NCBI RefSeq assembly: GCF_001685485.1
Contig: NZ_BDEL01000001.1
Span: 2,787,501-2,851,500, forward strand
Length of the DNA: 64,000 nucleotides
Direction: 5' to 3'
Source: Formosa haliotis
GTDB lineage: Bacteria; Bacteroidota; Bacteroidia; Flavobacteriales; Flavobacteriaceae
The notes under the pieces were generated by a model. That model ran no database searches. It had not been told where the DNA came from and was given only the letters and a program-made list of their open reading frames with translations. The position numbers and the translations under genes were made by a program. Shown one piece after another: positions 61,473 to 64,000 of the stretch (positions are counted from its first letter, which is position 1; each line of letters begins with the position of its first letter).

Positions 61473-62360
61473 TTAAGATTTTAATTTTTTACGCATTCTA
61501 AATAAGGAGATATTTTTAGTGTAAAAGGTTACTCGAATTCCGAAAAGCAGAATTAAACCTCCAATCATCATTTGTAGTGTAATGGTTTCATTTAAAAAGA
61601 TCCACGCTAAAATTGATGCCAAAATAGCCTGTCCTAGTAAACTTACAGAGACTCTTGTGGCACGCATATGTTTGGTGGCATAACTAATAAGTAACCAGGC
61701 GAGAAGCTGACAAACAAGCCCTTGAATAACTAACACAAACCACCCCATATTAGAAAAGCCAGAAAAAGGCTCTTTCATGATGGCGCTTAAAATTCCCAAT
61801 GCAATAGCAGAAGAAACTACGCTTATCGTCATAAAGGTTAAAACATCGGTTTCTTCTAGAACAAACTTACTGGTTAACATATAAACGGCGTATAACATAC
61901 CAGAGAGGATCGCGAAAAAGAAAGCCAGATTAAAATCGAGATTGATAAAAAAATTGAATCCCACTAACATGACCATCCCAAATAAAGCGATAACAGTCCC
62001 AATCCAAAAATTGCGTAATGGTTTATCTTTTAAAAACAGAAAGGCTCCTATACCAACCCAAACAGGCGATAAATTGGTTAGTAGCGTAGCTTGTGTGGCC
62101 GAAGATTCTTGAATGGCAATATTCCAAACGCCTACATCTAATCCGAAAACCACACCACAAAGCGAGGCTAACATAAAAATTTTTGTAGAGGGCATTTTAA
62201 ACTGTTTTGTGATTAAAACATAAGGTAATATTACTGCCGAAGCAATAGCCATTCTGTAAAACGCAGATATTAATCCAGGCGTTAAACTAAGGCGTACCAA
62301 TACCGGAAATATTGAAATACAAAGTATTCCAACTATTAAAGCAATCCTAGGCTTTGTCAT
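61473..62360 (-). CDS. EamA/DMT family transporter
   Basis: A 295-residue inner-membrane protein with about 10 helices in two EamA repeats (GLISAFYRMAIASAVILPYV; TLLTNLSPVWVGIGAFLFLKD; VSLLGQAILASILAWIFLNE). DMT proteins export amino acids, nucleosides or other metabolites; the substrate is not predictable. The ATG at 62360 (MTKPRIALIVG) is preferred over an upstream TTG. Confidence 0.9.
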   Translation of the reverse strand: MTKPRIALIVGILCISIFPVLVRLSLTPGLISAFYRMAIASAVILPYVLITKQFKMPSTKIFMLASLCGVVFGLDVGVWNIAIQESSATQATLLTNLSPVWVGIGAFLFLKDKPLRNFWIGTVIALFGMVMLVGFNFFINLDFNLAFFFAILSGMLYAVYMLTSKFVLEETDVLTFMTISVVSSAIALGILSAIMKEPFSGFSNMGWFVLVIQGLVCQLLAWLLISYATKHMRATRVSVSLLGQAILASILAWIFLNETITLQMMIGGLILLFGIRVTFYTKNISLFRMRKKLKS

Positions 62361-62538
62361 TATAATGTGCAATTAAAAAGTCGGCAAAACTAAAGTTTTG
62401 TTTTAAATAGAATTGATAGCGAGTATGCTAAATATGATGAAATATTATCCATATTTAGATTTCAGAAATAAAAACGTGGTAATGTGGTATAGTAGATTGC
62501 AAACCGACACCTTTTAAAAAACAAAGTTTTGTTATTGT

Positions 62539-63444
62539 TTAGAAAAAAAGTTCTTGAGCCAAACGGTATGTATTTGCATGTGCGTCTATTATGGTTTTTA
62601 TCTCCGGAGTGTATCCGCCACCCATACTGCACATAACTGGGATTGCATGAAGTTTACAAGTTTCTAAAACATATCGATCTCGAGCTTTACAACCATGAAT
62701 AGTTAAGCCTAATTTTCCTAACTTATCAGATGCAATAACATCGACTCCAGATAAATAAAATATAAAGTCGGGTTTCTGTTCGTCTATTAAATGTGGTAAG
62801 GTTTGTTTTAAGATGTTTAAATAAGTAGAATCTGTGGTGGCGTTATCTAATTCGATATCTAAATCGCTTTGTTCTTTTTTAAATGGATAGTTGTTTTTAC
62901 CATGCATAGAAAAAGTGAAAATACGCGATTCATTTTTAAATATTTCTGCAGTCCCATTACCCTGATGCACATCTAAATCTACAATTAAAATGCGTTGCGC
63001 TTTATTTTGTAGTACTAATTGTTTGGCTGCTATAGCTTGATCGTTTAGCAAACAAAAGGCCTCGCCATGAGTGGAGTAGGCATGATGTGTTCCTCCTGCT
63101 ATATTCATTGCAATACCATGTTTTATGGCATAATCGCAGGCTTTTAGGGTGCCATCTGCAATAATAATTTCGCGCTGTATCAATTGCCGGCTTAAAGGAA
63201 ATCCCGTTTTTCTTGCAGCACGCTGATTTAAGGTTAAATTTAATAAATCGTAAAAATATGCTGCGTCATGAACCTCTAATATGGGTTTATGATTTACAAG
63301 TAACTCGGGTTCGAAAAAATTATCTTCGGTACAAGTGCCTTCATGCAATAATTGCTGCGGAAGCAAATCATATTTTTCCATAGGAAACCGATGTCCCTTA
63401 GGAAGCGGATGATTGTAAATGGGGTGATAGGCAATCTTCAGCAT
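62539..63444 (-). CDS. Histone deacetylase family (acetoin-utilisation-like) hydrolase
   Basis: A 301-residue zinc-dependent deacetylase-fold protein. NIAGGTHHAYSTHGEAFCLLND carries the catalytic His pair, LIVDLDVHQGNGTAEIF the metal ligands, and FYLSGVDVIASDKLGKLGLT the last Asp. Bacterial members deacetylate polyamines, acetoin-related or unknown substrates. It starts one base after the Tex stop, so the two genes are co-transcribed. Confidence 0.92.
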   Translation of the reverse strand: MLKIAYHPIYNHPLPKGHRFPMEKYDLLPQQLLHEGTCTEDNFFEPELLVNHKPILEVHDAAYFYDLLNLTLNQRAARKTGFPLSRQLIQREIIIADGTLKACDYAIKHGIAMNIAGGTHHAYSTHGEAFCLLNDQAIAAKQLVLQNKAQRILIVDLDVHQGNGTAEIFKNESRIFTFSMHGKNNYPFKKEQSDLDIELDNATTDSTYLNILKQTLPHLIDEQKPDFIFYLSGVDVIASDKLGKLGLTIHGCKARDRYVLETCKLHAIPVMCSMGGGYTPEIKTIIDAHANTYRLAQELFF

Positions 63445-63445
63445 A

Positions 63446-64000
63446 TTATTTATGCAACTTTAATTGTATACGCTTTCGCGGAACATCAACTTCGAGCACT
63501 TTTACAATAATTTGTTCATGTAAGTTTACGTGTTCGGTAACATCTTTCACAAAACTATCCGATAAATTAGACACGTGAATCAAGCCACTTTCTTTGATGC
63601 CTACATCTACAAAACAACCGAAATTGGTAATATTATTAACAATTCCAGGCAGCAATTGCCCTTCACGTAAATCGTTAATGGTTTTTATATTTTGATTAAA
63701 AGTAAATACTTTGGCTTGCTCTCGAATATCTAAACCTGGCTTTTCAAGTTCTTTAATAATATCTTCAAGCGTAAGCAAACCTACATTTTCCGTACAGTAC
63801 TGTTTTAAATTTATTTTTTGAAGTAGTGATGAATTCCCTATTAAATCCTGAACCGATTTCCCTAAATCTTTCGCCATTTTATTAACGATGGAATAACTTT
63901 CCGGATGTACTGAAGAATCATCTAAAGGATTTTTAGCGCCTTTAATTCTTAAAAAAGCAGCACCTTGCTCAAAAGCTTTTCCGCCTAAACGCGGTACTTT
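63446..64000 (-). CDS. tex: Tex-like S1 RNA-binding transcription accessory protein, C-terminal part
   Basis: Only the last 184 residues are in the window; the frame is open to base 64000, so the ATG at 63877 is internal. The visible part has PRLGGKAFEQGAAFLRIKGAKNPLDDSSVHPE (in shorter blocks, typical of the Tex HhH region) and a terminal S1 domain (LREGQLLPGIVNNITNFGCF, VDVGIKESGLIHVSNL, VKVLEVDVPRKRIQLKL). Tex binds nucleic acid and aids transcription elongation and recycling. It is transcribed with the deacetylase-like gene. Confidence 0.93.
   Translation of the reverse strand, partial: KVPRLGGKAFEQGAAFLRIKGAKNPLDDSSVHPESYSIVNKMAKDLGKSVQDLIGNSSLLQKINLKQYCTENVGLLTLEDIIKELEKPGLDIREQAKVFTFNQNIKTINDLREGQLLPGIVNNITNFGCFVDVGIKESGLIHVSNLSDSFVKDVTEHVNLHEQIIVKVLEVDVPRKRIQLKLHK

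Overview
The window is an AT-rich stretch of chromosome from a member of the Bacteroidetes, almost certainly a marine-type Flavobacteriaceae. The reasons are: promoters with the Bacteroidetes -7 element TAnnTTTG rather than TATAAT; several TonB-dependent receptors with N-terminal carboxypeptidase-regulatory-like domains; a DUF1800/DUF1501 pair; an ISAon1/ISL3-type insertion sequence; and flavobacterial-type intergenic repeats. Genus and species cannot be fixed by reading alone. Several start codons were moved downstream because a -7 element lies inside the longest open frame.

Layout. 1-4977 (+): end of ferrochelatase, a MATE exporter, a HemJ-like protoporphyrinogen oxidase, an orphan histidine kinase and an enoyl-CoA hydratase. 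5033-9542 (-): four paralogous secreted proteins of about 200 residues, each with its own promoter, upstream operator array and terminator, with an alpha/beta hydrolase gene between the third and fourth. A frameshifted AraC-type regulator gene (9752-10620) lies next to the fourth. 10656-13618 (-): HD hydrolase, acyl-ACP desaturase, acyltransferase and bacilliredoxin. 13722-13819 is a structured intergenic element. 14633-24177 is a metal-uptake region: TonB receptor; DtxR regulator; membrane-anchored DtxR-FeoA protein; FeoB split into GTPase and membrane halves; then a second, conventional FeoA/FeoB set with its small Cys-rich partner. 24250-26589: SCO1-like protein, RseP protease and tRNA-Asn. 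26654-29560 is an accessory patch: a complete ISL3-type IS with an 8-bp target duplication, then a Fic gene between two imperfect direct repeats of about 97 bp. 29727-33107: AraC regulator and TonB receptor. 33309-39101: a tripartite RND efflux operon. 39243-49626: DUF1501/DUF1800, methyltransferase, a second metal-type TonB receptor with a His-containing neighbour, and HPP, YeiH and LysR genes. 49734-56021: collagen-like lipoprotein, threonine dehydrogenase, small envelope proteins, CBS protein and SSB. 56280-64000: PEP carboxylase, an IS1182 transposase, ferritin, EamA transporter, histone-deacetylase-like hydrolase and the C-terminus of Tex.

The strongest candidate for something undescribed is 5033-9692. 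All four paralog promoters have the same geometry: 47 bp from the -7 element to the first half-site, 28 bp between two inverted half-sites CTATWTTAAC/GTTAAWATA, and a further GTTAA copy exactly 21 bp beyond. This implies a dedicated activator and a co-regulated family of exported beta-rich proteins. The split FeoB/DtxR-FeoA operon and the repeat-flanked Fic gene are the next most interesting.
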